NCBI GenBank assembly: GCA_965233705.1
Contig: CBDDTF010000003.1
Span: forward strand, 992,001 to 1,056,000
Direction: 5' to 3'
DNA: 64,000 bases
Origin: Algihabitans sp965233705
GTDB lineage: Bacteria; Pseudomonadota; Alphaproteobacteria; Kiloniellales; DSM-21159
A program made the position numbers and the translations under genes. Below the pieces are notes generated by a model. That model saw nothing but the letters and a program-made list of their open reading frames with translations. It was not told where the DNA came from and did not search any database. Positions 8,963 to 19,027 of this stretch are shown here, piece by piece; position 1 is the first letter of the stretch, and every line of letters begins with the position of its first letter.

Positions 8963-9766
8963 TCACCGCGCGCCGAGCGCGACACCGAAGCGGCGGTCCC
9001 GACGCTGGAACTCCGCGACGGCCGCGGCCAGGTCGGCCAGGGTGAAATCCGGCCAGAGCTGGTCGATGAAGACCAGCTCGGCATAGGCGAGCTGCCACAG
9101 CAGGAAGTTGCTGACGCGCTGTTCGCCGCTGGTGCGGATCAGCAGATCCGGGTCCGGCAGGTCGGCGGTCAGCAGCCGCGCGGTCAGGGTCTCGGGCGCG
9201 ATGGTTTCGGGGTCCAGCCGCCCGGCCGCCGCCTCGCGTGCCAGGGCGCGGGCCGCCGCGGCGATCTCCTCGCGGCCGCTGTAGCTCAGCGCCACGGTCA
9301 GGTTGAGCCGCGTGTTGCCGGCCGTGCGCCGCTCGGCATCCTCGATCAGCGAGACGATGTCCGGCGCCAGCCGCTCGCGCTGCCCGATCACGCGCAGGCG
9401 CACGCCCTTCTCGTGCAGCTCGGCGATCTCGCTGCGCAGGTAGCGCCGCAGCAGCCCCATGAGGTCCGAGACCTCCCGCTCGGGCCGGCCCCAGTTCTCC
9501 GACGAGAAGCCGAACAGCGTCAGGTAGGAGATGCCCAGCTCGGCCGCCGCCTCGACACAGCGGCGCACGGCCTGGGCCCCGCGGCGGTGCCCTTCGGTGC
9601 GCGGCAGACCGCGCGCCGCCGCCCAGCGGCCGTTGCCGTCCATGATGACGGCGACGTGGCGCGGCGGCGCGGCGGCTCCACCGGCGCGGCCCGCCGCGGG
9701 CGTCTCGTCCTGCGACATCGCCTTGCGGGAGGAAATCGGAGCCTCAGCCATCGCCGCGCCGGTCAC
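8963..9766 (-). CDS. uppS: Isoprenyl transferase (undecaprenyl diphosphate synthase)
   Basis: Cis-prenyltransferase that builds undecaprenyl diphosphate, the lipid carrier for peptidoglycan and LPS. The 267-residue product has a disordered N-terminal lead of about 35 residues, then the diagnostic HVAVIMDGNGRWA, the GHRRGAQAVRR helix, LFGFSSENWGRP, and the substrate-binding RTSGEQRVSNFLLWQ. The start ATG overlaps the frr stop by four bases (ATGA). An internal ATG six codons in would also give an acceptable protein. Confidence 0.96.
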   Translation of the reverse strand: MTGAAMAEAPISSRKAMSQDETPAAGRAGGAAAPPRHVAVIMDGNGRWAAARGLPRTEGHRRGAQAVRRCVEAAAELGISYLTLFGFSSENWGRPEREVSDLMGLLRRYLRSEIAELHEKGVRLRVIGQRERLAPDIVSLIEDAERRTAGNTRLNLTVALSYSGREEIAAAARALAREAAAGRLDPETIAPETLTARLLTADLPDPDLLIRTSGEQRVSNFLLWQLAYAELVFIDQLWPDFTLADLAAAVAEFQRRDRRFGVALGAR

Positions 9767-10320
9767 ACCTGCATGATTTCGGTTTCTTTCGCGGCCAGCG
9801 CCTCGTCGACCGCCTTGACGTGCTGGTCGGTCAGCTTCTGGATCTCGTCCGACAGACGGCGCTGCTCGTCCTCGGAGATCTCCCCCTCCTTCTGGTCGTG
9901 CTTCAACGCATCCATGCCGTCCCGGCGCACGTTGCGCACCGCCACCCGGGCCTGCTCGGCATAGCGGCCGGCCACCTTGACCAGCTCCTGGCGGCGCTCT
10001 TCCGACAGGGGCGGAATCGGAATGCGGATCAGGTTGCCGTCGTTCGAGGGGTTGAGCCCCAGGCCGGCCTCGCGGATCGCCTTTTCCACCTTGGAGACCA
10101 TGCTGCGGTCCCAGACCTGCACGGTGAGCATGCGCGGCTCCGGCACCGAGGCGGTGCCGACCTGGTTCAACGGCAGTTGCTGGCCGTAGGCCTCGACCGT
10201 GATGGGATCGAGCAGTCCGGTCGAGGCGCGGCCGGTGCGCAGCCCGGCAAACTCGCGCTTCAGCGCCTCCAAGGCGCCGTCCATGCGCTTGCTAAGGTCT
10301 TTGAGGTCCACCGCGGCCAT
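9763..10320 (-). CDS. frr: Ribosome recycling factor
   Basis: Splits post-termination ribosomes together with EF-G. The 185-residue product is the standard size, a three-helix bundle plus a beta/alpha domain. Recognisable segments are LRTGRAST near the N-terminus, VWDRSMVSKVEKAI, IRIPIPPLSEERR and the C-terminal helix ending KETEIMQV. It follows pyrH after 46 bases and overlaps uppS, the universal pyrH-frr-uppS arrangement. Confidence 0.98.
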   Translation of the reverse strand: MAAVDLKDLSKRMDGALEALKREFAGLRTGRASTGLLDPITVEAYGQQLPLNQVGTASVPEPRMLTVQVWDRSMVSKVEKAIREAGLGLNPSNDGNLIRIPIPPLSEERRQELVKVAGRYAEQARVAVRNVRRDGMDALKHDQKEGEISEDEQRRLSDEIQKLTDQHVKAVDEALAAKETEIMQV

Positions 10321-10366
10321 GCTCGTCGCCCCTTCTGGAAAGCTCTGCGTCCGGTTTTGTCCCGGG

Positions 10367-11095
10367 TCAACCGTCGTTTTCGACGATGGTGAAGCGCCCC
10401 TCGCCGCAGATCACCTTGGCAAAGGCGCCAGGCTCGGCGATGGAGAACACTACTATCGGAATGTGGTTTTCGCGCGCCAGAGAAATGGCGGAGTGATCCA
10501 TGACGCCCAGGTCGCGCGATAGCACGTCGTGGTAGCTGAGCCGGTCGTAGCGCTTGGCGTCCGGGGCCTTGAAGGGGTCGTCGTCGTAGACGCCGTCGAC
10601 CTTGGTGCCCTTGAGCAGCACGTCGCAGCCGACCTCGCAGGCGCGCAGCGCCGCCGCCGTGTCCGTGGTGAAGAAGGGGTTGCCGGTGCCGGCGGCCAGA
10701 ATCACCACCCGTCCCTTCTCCATGTGTCGGATGGCGCGGCGGCGAATGTAGGGCTCGCAGACCGCCGACATGGGGATCGCCGACTGCACGCGGGTCGGCA
10801 CCTGGCGCTTTTCCAGGGCGTTCTGGACCGCCAGCGAGTTCATCACCGTGGCCAGCATACCCATATGGTCGGCCGCGGCCCGCTCCATCCCCTTGGCCGC
10901 GCCCGAGACGCCGCGGAAGATGTTGCCGCCGCCGATCACCAGGCAGATCTCGACGCCCATGCCGTGGACCGCCTCGATCTCCTCGGCCAGGCGGTCGACC
11001 GTTTCCGGCTCCAGCCCGTAGTCGCGCCGCCCCATCAGGGCTTCGCCCGAGACCTTCAACAGCACCCGTTTGTAGGTCGGCTGGCCGCCCATCAC
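10367..11095 (-). CDS. pyrH: UMP kinase
   Basis: Phosphorylates UMP to UDP, an amino-acid-kinase-fold hexamer. The 242-residue product opens with the phosphate-binding strand VLLKVSGEALMG, followed by a Gly-rich loop (VIGGGNIFRG). The C-terminal half has the nucleotide-binding stretch LLKGTKVDGVYDDDP. It lies 99 bases after tsf. The two possible starts (ATG ATG) differ by one residue. Confidence 0.97.
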   Translation of the reverse strand: MMGGQPTYKRVLLKVSGEALMGRRDYGLEPETVDRLAEEIEAVHGMGVEICLVIGGGNIFRGVSGAAKGMERAAADHMGMLATVMNSLAVQNALEKRQVPTRVQSAIPMSAVCEPYIRRRAIRHMEKGRVVILAAGTGNPFFTTDTAAALRACEVGCDVLLKGTKVDGVYDDDPFKAPDAKRYDRLSYHDVLSRDLGVMDHSAISLARENHIPIVVFSIAEPGAFAKVICGEGRFTIVENDG

Positions 11096-11194
11096 ACCGT
11101 CGTCCGATTCGCTTACGTCGAAGTCTAGCAGAGGACGGGGCCACCGCCCCGGCGCCCCGTCCTCCCACGTTTCAGCCTCTTCGGCCGCGCGCCC

Positions 11195-12121
11195 TCAGGC
11201 GCCGCGGGCGGCCGCCACCTCGGCGGCGAAGTCGGCTTCGTCCTTCTCGATGCCCTCGCCGAGCTGGAAGCGCACGAAACCCGCCAGCTTGACCGGAGCG
11301 CCGAGGTCCTTGCCGGCCTGCTCGACCACCGCCTTGACCTTGTTCTCCTGGTCGATGACGTAGACCTGCTCCAGCAGCACCACCTCTTCGTAGTACTTGC
11401 GCAGCCGGCCCTCGACCATCTTGGCGATGATCTCCTCGGGCTTGCCGGAGGCGCGCGCCTGCTCGCTCAGCACCTCGCGCTCGCGGTCGAGCATGGCCTG
11501 GTCGACGCTGTCGACATCCAGGGCCTGCGGGCTGGCAGCCGCCACGTGCATGGCGAGCTGGCGCCCGAGCTCGGCCAGCTTGCCCTTGTCCGCGCTCGAC
11601 TCCAGCGCGACGAGCACGCCGATCTTGCCCAGCCCCTCGGCGACGCCGGAGTGCATGTAGGAGCAGACGACGCCGTCGCCGACCTCCAGATAGGCGGTGC
11701 GGCGCAGGTTCATGTTCTCGCCGATGGTGGCGATCAGGTTGGTCAGCTCGTCGGCCACGGTGCGCCCGCTGCCCGGATAGTCCAGGCCCTTCAGCCGCTC
11801 GACGTCGCCGCCGGCCTGCAGCGCCAGCTCGGCCGTCTTGGCGGCGAAGGCCTGAAAGTGCTCGTTCCGGGCGACGAAGTCGGTCTCGGCGTTGACCTCG
11901 ACCAGGGCGCCGGAGGTGCCGGAGACGGCGGCGGCCACCAGGCCCTCCGCGGCGGTGCGCCCGGCCTTCTTGGCGGCGGCCGACAGGCCCTTCTTGCGCA
12001 GCCAGTCGACCGCGGCTTCCAGGTCGCCGTCGGTCTCGGTCAGCGCCTTCTTGCAGTCCATCATGCCGGCGCCGGTCTTGTCGCGCAGCTCCTTCACCAG
12101 GGCGGCGGTGATCTCAGCCAT
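11195..12121 (-). CDS. tsf: Translation elongation factor Ts
   Basis: Nucleotide exchange factor for EF-Tu. The 308-residue product starts with the diagnostic ALVKELRDKTGAGMMDCKKA and continues with the TAAEGLV and NAETDFVARNE motifs of the core domain. I use the ATG at 12121, preceded by an AAAGAG ribosome-binding site. An in-frame extension upstream lies in the rpsB-tsf spacer and is not conserved in character. It follows rpsB after 167 bases, with a hairpin in between. Confidence 0.97.
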   Translation of the reverse strand: MAEITAALVKELRDKTGAGMMDCKKALTETDGDLEAAVDWLRKKGLSAAAKKAGRTAAEGLVAAAVSGTSGALVEVNAETDFVARNEHFQAFAAKTAELALQAGGDVERLKGLDYPGSGRTVADELTNLIATIGENMNLRRTAYLEVGDGVVCSYMHSGVAEGLGKIGVLVALESSADKGKLAELGRQLAMHVAAASPQALDVDSVDQAMLDREREVLSEQARASGKPEEIIAKMVEGRLRKYYEEVVLLEQVYVIDQENKVKAVVEQAGKDLGAPVKLAGFVRFQLGEGIEKDEADFAAEVAAARGA

Positions 12122-12230
12122 CTCTTTCCATACCCTCTTGCCAGTCTGTGCCCGCCGCGCTCGCACGGCGGCGCATCTGTCACGCGATCGCGTCTGCCAT
12201 GCGACCACCTCTGCTTATCGCGTCGACACA

Positions 12231-12260
12231 AGAACGGCGGCCATCGCAAGCCGCCGTTCT
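12231..12260 (-). terminator. Hairpin between rpsB and tsf (partial terminator or attenuator)
   Basis: Perfect 10-bp stem (12231-12240 with 12251-12260) and a 10-base loop, 28 bases after the rpsB stop. On the transcribed strand only a short TTCTTGTG follows, so it is not a full intrinsic terminator. In many bacteria a weak terminator here lowers tsf transcription relative to rpsB; that role is inferred. Confidence 0.55.
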
Positions 12261-12288
12261 CCGTGCCGTGCGCGGCCCGTCAAGCCTG

Positions 12289-13182
12289 TCAGGCGTCGGC
12301 CGGCTTGGACTCCTCCTTGGCCGGCGTTTCCGCCTCGGTCTTGGCCACGGCGGCGGCCTCGTCGGCGCTCGCCCCGGTCCCGGCCTCCACCGGCACCTCG
12401 TCCTTGGTGGTGTCGGCCGGCGCCTCCTCGGCGGCGACCGCCGGCTCGTAGGGCACCTGCGCAGACGCGCCGACATCGCCGCCGGAGGCCATCACCTCCT
12501 GCTGCAGACCGTCCAGGATCGCCTCGACGGACAGGTCGCAGTAGGTCTGGATGGCGCGAATGGCGTCGTCGTTGCCGGGGATCGGGTAGGCCACGCCGCT
12601 CGGGTCGGAGTTGGAGTCGAGCACCGCGACCACCGGGATGTTCAGCGTGTTGGCCTCCTTGATCGCCAGATGCTCCTTGTTCGTGTCGATCACGAAGATC
12701 GCATCCGGCAGGCCGCCCATGTCGCGGATGCCGCCCAGCGCGCGATCCAGCTTGTCGCGGTCGCGCGTCATGATCAGCAGCTCTTTCTTGGTCAGGCCGG
12801 TCTCCTCCTCGGACAGGCGCGCGTCGAGCTCCTTCAGGCGCCGAATCGAGATGGAGATGGTCTTCCAGTTGGTGAGCATGCCGCCCAGCCACCGGTGGTT
12901 GATGTAGTACTGACCGCTGCGGCGCGCGGCGTCGGCCACCACCTCGCTGGCCTGACGCTTGGTGCCGACGAACAGCACGCGGCCGCCGCCGGCCGCCACC
13001 TCGCGCAGGAAGACCAGCGCCTGATGCAGCAGCGGCACGGTCTGCTGCAGGTCCAGGATGTGGACCTTGTTGCGCTCGCCGAAGATGTAGGGCGCCATCT
13101 TCGGATTCCAGCGACGGGTGGTGTGGCCGAAGTGAACGCCGGCCTCGAGCAACTGGCGCATGGTGAAGTCGGGCAGAGCCAT
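12289..13182 (-). CDS. rpsB: 30S ribosomal protein S2 with acidic C-terminal tail
   Basis: Small-subunit protein S2 (297 residues from this start). The start is set by the conserved MALPDFTMRQLLEAGVHFG; sequence upstream is untranslated leader. The core contains HTTRRWNPKMAPYIFG, HILDLQQT, and the DTNKEHLAIKEA region. The last 50 or so residues form an Ala/Glu/Lys/Pro-rich acidic tail, absent from E. coli S2 but common in this group of alphaproteobacteria. First gene of the rpsB-tsf unit, with its own promoter about 165 bases upstream. Confidence 0.97.
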   Translation of the reverse strand: MALPDFTMRQLLEAGVHFGHTTRRWNPKMAPYIFGERNKVHILDLQQTVPLLHQALVFLREVAAGGGRVLFVGTKRQASEVVADAARRSGQYYINHRWLGGMLTNWKTISISIRRLKELDARLSEEETGLTKKELLIMTRDRDKLDRALGGIRDMGGLPDAIFVIDTNKEHLAIKEANTLNIPVVAVLDSNSDPSGVAYPIPGNDDAIRAIQTYCDLSVEAILDGLQQEVMASGGDVGASAQVPYEPAVAAEEAPADTTKDEVPVEAGTGASADEAAAVAKTEAETPAKEESKPADA

Positions 13183-13351
13183 GGTCTGCAAAGTCCTCTT
13201 TCTTCCGGTTCTAGCCTCCGCAGGCGGCCGATCCGTTTCGGGCCAAGTGCTTGATCTGGCCCGGGTCCGGACACCGGAGAGGCCGCACGGTCGCGCCTGG
13301 CGCCACCCTGCGGCCCATGAAGCCCGCGTGTGGGGTTTGGATATGGCGCGG

Positions 13352-13380
13352 GTGATACCCGCAGATGCGGCAAATTGCAA
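13352..13380 (-). promoter_or_regulatory. Predicted sigma-70 promoter of rpsB-tsf
   Basis: On the minus strand: -35 TTGCAA (13380-13375), 17-base spacer, -10 TATCAC (13357-13352). Transcription would start near 13345 and leave a leader of about 160 bases before rpsB, room for an S2-type autoregulatory structure. Prediction only. Confidence 0.5.
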
Positions 13381-13440
13381 GCGCGCGGGCCCGAGTCAAG
13401 GGGCGAGTCCGCCCCACGGCCCGGGCGGCCGGCGCGCGGG

Positions 13441-16400
13441 TCACAGGTCGGTGACGTGCAGCCCCGGAATGGCCTTGATCGCCTGACGGGCGGCGGGCGG
13501 CAGGTGGTACTTCTGCGGCAGGTCGATCTCCGCCTCGGTGCCGCGGTCGAGCGCCAGAACCAGGCAGACCGGGCTCTGGCCGCGGCCCTCGCGCTCCAGC
13601 AGCTTCTGGAGCTGCGGCAGCGGCTCGGGCGTCTCGGCGAAGATGCGCAGGCCGGCCGCGGTCTTGGCCAGCGACTCCTCCAGATCCTCGAAGCGCTGGG
13701 CGATCAGGCGGATGTCGGCCTCTTCGCCTCCTCCCCCGCCGCCGCCGTTGCCGGAGTCGACCGAGGCCTCGACCAGCAGCGGCCGACCGCTGTCCAGCCG
13801 CTCGCGGCTCTGGCCGAGCACCTCGGCGAAGACCATCACCTCGAACTGTCCGGTGCTGTCGGACATCTGCACGAAGGCGAAGCGGCTGCCCTTCTTCGAG
13901 GTGCGCTCCTGCTTGCCGACGACGATGCCGGCCAGGCGCTTGCGCGGCTCGCCCTTGAAGGGGTCCTTCTTGAGGTCGGCGTAGCTGATCACCTGCTTGC
14001 GGCCGAGCAGCGCCTCGTAGCTGTCCAGCGGGTGGGCCGAGAGGTAGAAGCCGATGGCGTCGAACTCGCGCTGCAGCCGCTCCATGCCCGACCAGTCGAC
14101 CACCTTGGGCAGCTTCAACTCGCCGGCCTGGCTGTCGCCGCCGCCGCCGAACAGGTTGACCTGGTCGCTGCTGCGCTCGTCGGCCGCCGCGGCGGCATGG
14201 CGCATGATCGTCTCGGCCGCCTGGTAGACCGCGTGGCGGTTCGCCTCCACCCGGTCGAAGGCGCCGGCGGAGGCCAGGTTCTCGATGGTGCGCTTGTTGA
14301 TCTGGCGCGGGTCCAGTCGGCGGGCGAAGTCGGAGAGCGAGACGAAGGGCCCGTTCTTGGCCCGCTCCAGCGACAGCTCGCTCATGGCGCCGCGTCCGAC
14401 GTTCTTCAGCGCCGCCAGGGCGTAGCGGATGGCCTTGCCCTCCTCCGGTGCCTCCAGGCGCTCCACGGCGAAGTCCGGCTCCGAGCGGTTGACGTCCGGC
14501 GGCAGCAGCTTGATGCCCAGACGGTCCAGCTCCTGGCGGTAGCCGCCGAGCTTGTCGGTGTTGGTCATGTCGTAGGTCATCGAGGCCGCCAGGAACTCGA
14601 CCGGGTGGTTGGCCTTCATGTAGGCGGTCTGATAGGCGACCAGCGCGTAGGCGGCGGCGTGGGACTTGTTGAAGCCGTAGCCGGCGAACTTGGCGACCAG
14701 GTCGAAGATCGCCGAGGCCCGCTCCTTGGCCACGCCCTTGGCGACCGCGCCCTCGACGAACATCTCGCGCTGGGCGTCCATCTCGGCCGCGATCTTCTTG
14801 CCCATGGCGCGGCGCAGCAGGTCGGCGCCGCCCAGGCTGTAGCCGGCCAGCTCCTGGGCGATCTGCATGACCTGCTCCTGGTAGATCATGATCCCGAAGG
14901 TCTCCTTCAGGATCGGCTCCAGGCTGGGATAGAGGTAGTCGGGCTCCTCGTCGCCGTACTTGCGCTTGATGTAGCTGGGAATGTTCTCCATGGGGCCCGG
15001 CCGGTAGAGGGCCACCATGGCGATCACGTCCTCGAAGCGGTCGGGCTTGAGCTTGCGCAGGGCGTCGCGCATGCCCGAGCTTTCAAGCTGGAACACGCCC
15101 ACCGTGTCGCCGCGGGCCATCACCCGGTAGGCCTCGGCGTCGTCGAGCGGCAGGGTGTCGAGATCGAAGTCCGGCTGGCTTTCGCGCACGAACTCGGCCG
15201 CCTTGTTCAGCACGGTGAGCGTCTTCAGGCCCAGGAAGTCGAACTTCACCAGGCCCGCCTGCTCGACGAACTTCATGTTGAACTGGGTGACCGGCATGTC
15301 CGAGCGCGGGTCGCGGTAGAGCGGGATCAGCTCGTCCAGCGGACGGTCGCCGATCACCACGCCGGCGGCGTGGGTCGAGGCGTGGCGGTAGAGCCCCTCC
15401 AGCTTCAGGGCGATGTCGATCAGCCGGCCGACGGTCGGGTCGTTGTCGCGCTGGAACTGCAGCTCCGGCTCGCCGGCGATGGCCTCGGCCAAGGTGACCG
15501 GGTTGGCCGGGTTGTTGGGCACCAGCTTGCAGATCTTGTCGACCTGGCCGTAAGGCATCTGCAGCACCCGGCCGACATCGCGCAGCACGGCGCGCGCCTG
15601 CAGCTTTCCGAAGGTGATGATCTGGGCGACCCGGTCGCTGCCGTACTTCTGCTGCACGTACTGGATCACCTCGTCCCGGCGGTCCTGGCAGAAGTCGATG
15701 TCGAAGTCCGGCATCGACACGCGCTCGGGATTGAGGAAGCGCTCGAACAGCAGGTTCCAGCGCAGCGGGTCGAGATCGGTGACCTTCAGCGCCCAGGCGA
15801 CGAGCGAGCCGGCACCGGAGCCGCGGCCCGGCCCGACGGGAATGTCGTGATTCTTCGCCCACTGGATGAAGTCGGCGACGATCAGGAAGTAGCCGGGAAA
15901 GCCCATCTGCTCGATGATGCCCAGCTCGTGCGCCAGCCGCTCCTCGTACTGGGTGCGGGCGCGGGCCCGTGCCTCCTCGCCGTCCAGGCGGGGAAAGACG
16001 TGGGTCTCCAGGTGCTCAGCCAGGCCGGCCTCGGCCTGGGCGCGCAGCTCCTCCGCCTCCGAGCGCCCGCCGGCGGTGTCGTAGGCCGGCAGGATCGGCT
16101 TGATCGGCTCCGGGTAGAAGCTGCAGCGCTTGGCGATCACCAGGGTGTTGCGAACCGCCTCCGGCAGGTCCTCGAACAGCGCCGCCATCTCCGCCGCCGA
16201 CTTGAAGCAGTGCTCCGGCGTCACCCGGCGGCGCGCCTCGTGCCCGACCGTCACGCCCTCGGCGATGCACAGCAGCGCGTCGTGCGCCTCGTAGAGATCG
16301 GGCGTCGCGAAGAAGGGCTCGTTGGTGGCGACCAGCGGCAGGTCGTGGGCGTAGGCCAGCTCGACCAGCCGGTCCTCGATGCGCAGTTCGACGGCCAGGC

Positions 16401-16956
16401 CGTGACGCTGAACCTCGACGTAAAGAGAACCGTCGAAGGCCCTGGCCAGCCTCAACAAAACCTCTTCGGCGAGCGAGTCCTGCTCTTCGGCCAGCAGGCG
16501 TCCGACCGTGCCCTTGGCACCGCCGGTCAGCGCGATCAGCCCGGCGGTGTGGGCCTCCAGGTCGGCCAGGGTGACGTGCGGGTCGCCGCCGGCCTCGGTC
16601 TCCAGGTAGGCCTTGCTGACCAGCTTCAGCAGGTTGCCGTAGCCGGCCTCCGTGGCGGCCAGCAGCACGATCTGATCGGGCGGCGGCGGGGTCGCCGGCG
16701 CCGGCTTGGCGCCGGGCGTGCTGTTCGCCTCCGGCCGCGCCACGCCAAGCTGGCAGCCGACGATCGGCTGCACGCCCGACTTCGACGCCTCGAGCGAGAA
16801 CTCCAGCGCCCCGAACAGGTTGTTGGTGTCGGTCAGCCCGACCGCCGGCAACCCCTGCTCGACGCAGAGCTTGACCAGCTCCTTGACCTTGATCGCCCCT
16901 TCGGAGAGCGAATAGGCGGAGTGGGTGCGCAGGTGAATGAAGCTCGGCTCGACCAT
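13441..16956 (-). CDS. dnaE: DNA polymerase III subunit alpha
   Basis: Replicative polymerase catalytic subunit, 1171 residues, the normal DnaE1 size with no intein or truncation. The PHP domain opens with FIHLRTHSAYSLSEGA. The polymerase core has PVGPGRGSGAGSLVAWAL and the catalytic acidic motif PDFDIDFCQDRRDEV. The middle has YRPGPMENIPSYIKRK and QEQVMQIAQELAGYSLG. The C-terminal third carries the OB-fold (GIVVGKQERTSKKG). A run of seven glycines (near residue 1070) interrupts the C-terminal domain and looks like a flexible linker. It lies 63 bases after lolD on the same strand. Confidence 0.98.
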   Translation of the reverse strand: MVEPSFIHLRTHSAYSLSEGAIKVKELVKLCVEQGLPAVGLTDTNNLFGALEFSLEASKSGVQPIVGCQLGVARPEANSTPGAKPAPATPPPPDQIVLLAATEAGYGNLLKLVSKAYLETEAGGDPHVTLADLEAHTAGLIALTGGAKGTVGRLLAEEQDSLAEEVLLRLARAFDGSLYVEVQRHGLAVELRIEDRLVELAYAHDLPLVATNEPFFATPDLYEAHDALLCIAEGVTVGHEARRRVTPEHCFKSAAEMAALFEDLPEAVRNTLVIAKRCSFYPEPIKPILPAYDTAGGRSEAEELRAQAEAGLAEHLETHVFPRLDGEEARARARTQYEERLAHELGIIEQMGFPGYFLIVADFIQWAKNHDIPVGPGRGSGAGSLVAWALKVTDLDPLRWNLLFERFLNPERVSMPDFDIDFCQDRRDEVIQYVQQKYGSDRVAQIITFGKLQARAVLRDVGRVLQMPYGQVDKICKLVPNNPANPVTLAEAIAGEPELQFQRDNDPTVGRLIDIALKLEGLYRHASTHAAGVVIGDRPLDELIPLYRDPRSDMPVTQFNMKFVEQAGLVKFDFLGLKTLTVLNKAAEFVRESQPDFDLDTLPLDDAEAYRVMARGDTVGVFQLESSGMRDALRKLKPDRFEDVIAMVALYRPGPMENIPSYIKRKYGDEEPDYLYPSLEPILKETFGIMIYQEQVMQIAQELAGYSLGGADLLRRAMGKKIAAEMDAQREMFVEGAVAKGVAKERASAIFDLVAKFAGYGFNKSHAAAYALVAYQTAYMKANHPVEFLAASMTYDMTNTDKLGGYRQELDRLGIKLLPPDVNRSEPDFAVERLEAPEEGKAIRYALAALKNVGRGAMSELSLERAKNGPFVSLSDFARRLDPRQINKRTIENLASAGAFDRVEANRHAVYQAAETIMRHAAAAADERSSDQVNLFGGGGDSQAGELKLPKVVDWSGMERLQREFDAIGFYLSAHPLDSYEALLGRKQVISYADLKKDPFKGEPRKRLAGIVVGKQERTSKKGSRFAFVQMSDSTGQFEVMVFAEVLGQSRERLDSGRPLLVEASVDSGNGGGGGGGEEADIRLIAQRFEDLEESLAKTAAGLRIFAETPEPLPQLQKLLEREGRGQSPVCLVLALDRGTEAEIDLPQKYHLPPAARQAIKAIPGLHVTDL

Positions 16957-17019
16957 GGCGCCTAGGATGCCGCGATTCGCCGGCGCCCCGGAAGCGCCGG
17001 CGGCGCGCGAAGCTGTGGA

Positions 17020-17707
<688 letters not shown>

Positions 17708-17715
<8 letters not shown>

Positions 17716-18958
17716 AGCGCAGCGCCTCCACGGGATCGAGGCGGGCGGCCTGCCAGGCCGGGACGATCGGCGCCAGGAAGGACAGCGCCAGCGCCATGGC
17801 GATCACCTGCCCCACCTCGGTCCAGTCGATCACCGCCGGAAGCTGGGTCAGGAAGTAGATCTCCGGATTGAAGACCTGGGTGCCGGCCAGGCTCTCCACC
17901 CAGCCCTGCAGCACCTGGATGTTGTCGACGAACAGCAGCCCCAGGAGCAGCCCCGCCAGGGTGCCGACCAGGCCGATCGCGGCGCCGGAGAGGAAGAAGA
18001 CCCGCAGCACCAGGCCGCGCGGCGCGCCCATGGTGCGCAGGATGGCGATGTCGCGGCCCTTGCCCTTCACCAGCATGTACTGGCCCGAGAGGATGTTGAA
18101 GGCGGCGACCAGGATGATCAGCGAGAGGATCAGGAACATCACGTTCCGCTCGACCTGCACCGCGTTGAAGAAGCTGGAGTTCGCGCTTTGCCAGTCGACG
18201 ATGCGGACCGGCCGGGTCAGCCGCTCGCTGATGGCGCGGCGCACCGCGCGTACCTCGTCGGGGTCGTCGACCATCACCTCGATGGCGTTGACGCCGCCCT
18301 GCTGGCGGAAGAAGACCTGGGCCAGCTCCAGCGGCATGAAAATGAAGGAGCTGTCGTACTCGTACATGCCGACCTCGAAGAAGCCGGCAATCGGGTAGGT
18401 CTTCATGCGCGGCACCGAGCCGATCGCCGTGCGGCTCATCTGCGGGCTGACCACGGTGATGCGGTCGCCGGCGCGCAGCCCCAGCGAGCTGGCCATGCGC
18501 ACGCCCAGCAGGACCCCCTGCCCCGCGGCGAACTCCTCCAGCGAGGTGTCGATCAGCTTGCCGGTCATCTTCGGCCGGCTGGCCAGCTCGGCGGCGGAAA
18601 CGCCGCGCACCATGGCCCCCGAGGCGTTGCCCTCGGTCATCACCATGACCTGGCCCTGCACCTGCGGCGTGACCGCCCGGACATGCTCCAGGCCGCGCAG
18701 CCGCTCGGCCAGGTCGGGGTAGTCGGTGATGCTGTCCTCGGCCCCCGGATAGAGGGTCAGGTGGCCGTTGACGCCGAGGATGCGGTCGAGCAGCTCCTCG
18801 CGGAAGCCGTTCATCACCGCCATGACGATGATCAGCGTCGCCACCCCCAGCGCGATGCCGAGCAGCGAGATCACCGCGATGACGGAGATGAAGCCCTCCT
18901 GCCGGCGCGAGCGCAGGTAGCGCAGGGCCATCAGGCGTTCGACGGCGCTGAAGATCAT
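17708..18958 (-). CDS. lolC: Lipoprotein-releasing ABC transporter permease LolC/LolE type
   Basis: Inner-membrane permease of the Lol system. The 416-residue protein has the four-segment layout of MacB/FtsX-type permeases: one membrane helix near residues 24-46 (ISVIAVISLLGIALGVAT), a periplasmic domain of about 220 residues, then three helices (about 270-300, 318-342, 375-400) and a DPVEALRYE end. As in many alphaproteobacteria only one permease gene is present next to lolD, so it probably acts as a homodimer (LolF-like). It lies 69 bases after proS. Confidence 0.93.
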
Positions 18959-19027
18959 GGGCCGAAAATCACGGGCTGAAGCTCATGGGCTGGCGGCCTT
19001 CCCTGCCTCGGGGCGCGCGCGGCTGCG

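Noticed and set aside
8959..9084. Longer N-terminus for CdsA
   Set aside because: The extra 42 residues come from a shifted frame inside uppS and are Ser/Arg/Pro-rich; the GTG after the uppS stop gives a normal first membrane helix.
13330..16965. Open frame of 1211 codons on the plus strand opposite dnaE
   Set aside because: Mirror of the dnaE frame in GC-rich DNA; His/Leu/Gln/Val/Asp-rich low-complexity product with no domain, while dnaE on the other strand has every expected motif.
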